Assembly (NCBI GenBank): GCA_963377175.1
Contig: CAUJNA010000999.1
Span: forward strand, 45,001-109,000
Direction of reading: 5' to 3'
DNA length: 64,000 bases
Source: Effrenium voratum
Lineage: Eukaryota; Sar; Dinophyceae; Suessiales; Symbiodiniaceae
The notes beneath the pieces were generated by a model. It saw only the letters and a list, made by a program, of their open reading frames with translations, did not search any database and was not told the origin of the DNA. Shown in pieces: positions 63,132-64,000 of the stretch. How positions within the stretch are numbered: position 1 is the stretch's first letter; each line of letters starts with the position of its first letter. The position numbers and the translations under genes are program-made.

Positions 63132-63515
63132 TGCTAAGAATCTCCGAGCCGCAGGCTAAAACATCCTAAGGGCAGGTTCTGAGTGTCACCCTGTTACTTC
63201 CCCGTGTTTAAGGTCCTAAACCTTTGAGGGAATTGTGTTTTGTGTGCAGCCGACATGCACATGCGAATGCATTTGGCTCAAGACCTTGATAATAGAATCG
63301 AGGCAAACATCCAATACACAGCTGTGAAGCAAAGCAAAAGGGTTCGTATTCCGCCGTCGCATCGAGTCGTGAGACAGCGCAGATCATTTACCTTACAACC
63401 CCCTTTTACCACGACCACTACTACACGTCTCACTGTCGAGGGTATTGGTCACCCCACGGGAGTCGAACCCCAACTGCCTTGTCATTTGACTACGTGGTTG
63501 ATTCGCCTCCTGGCA
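63132..63515 (+). repeat. 3' LTR of element A
   Basis: 384 bp, about 97% identical to 46812-47194. It keeps ATTTGGCTCAAG (63271-63282) and the B-box-like complement (63459-63469). It is followed by the target duplication TCAAC. Confidence 0.95.
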
Positions 63516-63700
63516 TCAACAAAGTTTGCCGACAAAAGCCGCAGCCACGTTGCTATTCAGCAAAGCTTGCAAACAAAAATCGGAGCCCCGTTGTGGTTCA
63601 GCAAAGTTTGCGGACAAACATCGGAGCCACGTTGTTATTCGGCAAAGTTTGACACAAAAAGTGGAGCCCCGTTGTTATTCAGCAGAGTGTGCGCGCAACT
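63516..63700. repeat. Minisatellite of about 45-bp units, right of the giant element
   Basis: About four units of the array at 46580-46811 continue here (GAGCCCCGTTGTTATTCAGC), which shows that element A inserted within one array. Confidence 0.9.
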
Positions 63701-64000
63701 ATCCCGGCAAGAGACCCCAAATAGTATTGCGTCAGGTGGCCCAGAAGCATAGAAAGACCTTAAATAGACACTGATGCCTCTCCCACCTGATGAGCACGTC
63801 GATGCCCCTGCTCAAGCGTAGCTTCTGATGAGCAAGCATAGCATCATGCTGCGGGAATGCACTTTATGCACAGCTTTGCGCTTAAAAGTTGCGAGCCTCG
63901 CGCCATGTCCACGCACTTCGTACACTCATACAAGGTTGCAGCTTTGCAGCTGGAGCTCCGGAGCGCACTTCACGTAGGACTTTGCACTAAAAACCTGCCA
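63701..64000. other. No recognisable gene
   Basis: Window end. It contains GCAGCTGGAGCTCCGGAGCG, similar in wording to the GAGCTGGAGCTGCCAAAG phrases near 20509 and 20608. Confidence 0.4.

Larger units (their letters stand above)
46812..63515 (+). mobile_element. Complete giant Ty1/copia LTR retrotransposon (element A), 16,704 bp
   Basis: Direct LTRs of 383 and 384 bp begin TGCTAAGAATC and end TCCTGGCA. The 5 bases TCAAC occur directly before the left LTR (46807-46811) and directly after the right LTR (63516-63520), as a target duplication should. The same minisatellite lies on both outer sides. Inside are a primer site, gag, protease, integrase, reverse transcriptase and RNase H in copia order (integrase before reverse transcriptase), then about 7.3 kb of additional coding sequence. 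A G-rich tract precedes the 3' LTR. LTRs differ at about 11 substitutions and one indel, indicating fairly recent insertion. Many frameshifts or stops break the coding region, so this copy is probably not active unless some breaks are assembly errors. Known copia elements are usually about 5 kb. Confidence 0.92.

Overview
The window looks like nuclear DNA of a dinoflagellate (Symbiodiniaceae or a relative). The evidence is multi-exon genes with very short exons, introns that start GT, GC or apparently GA and end AG followed by G, short matches to the dinoflagellate spliced leader, kilobases of micro- and minisatellite, and Ty1/copia coding sequence. No rRNA, complete tRNA gene or CRISPR array was found. 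Exon limits are approximate because they were read by eye.

Left third (1-21 kb): a CNNM-type metal transporter gene (1430-4218) is followed by 2.1 kb of ATGT microsatellite. Next come a single-exon zinc-finger/Tudor-like/PARP-like gene (8653-9822), exons of a DUF1415 protein (about 9990-10975), simple repeats with fragments of unidentified genes, and a small, probably mitochondrial RAP-domain protein (18465-19473).

Middle (21-38 kb): a BTB-Kelch gene of about 26 short exons runs from 21194 to about 36850. Between its third and fourth exons lies an unusual 10.9 kb stretch. It is bordered by two copies of the end of exon 3 and holds three arrays of a hairpin-forming GATTCG repeat. It also holds a 105-bp hairpin repeat array that has received a 2.03 kb AT-rich insertion. 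That insertion carries a decayed virus-like tail-fibre gene with a Peptidase_S74 chaperone end and a small ORF with an apparent myristoylation start.

Right part (38-64 kb): a 3 kb minisatellite of about 42-bp units leads to the 5' end of a decayed LTR element (primer site at 41416). Beyond it is a complete, recently inserted giant Ty1/copia element (46812-63515, 16.7 kb). It has 383/384-bp TG...CA LTRs about 3% diverged, a TCAAC target duplication and a half-tRNA type primer site. It encodes gag, protease, integrase, reverse transcriptase and RNase H in the usual copia order, broken by frameshifts. About 7.3 kb of further coding sequence lies between RNase H and the 3' LTR. That block includes a Tpt1/KptA-like domain, a PCTGG/ELPKGCEYW domain, a zinc-ribbon protein and several proteins I cannot identify. 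One segment resembles the neighbouring decayed element, so the extra block may be a shared part of this element family.
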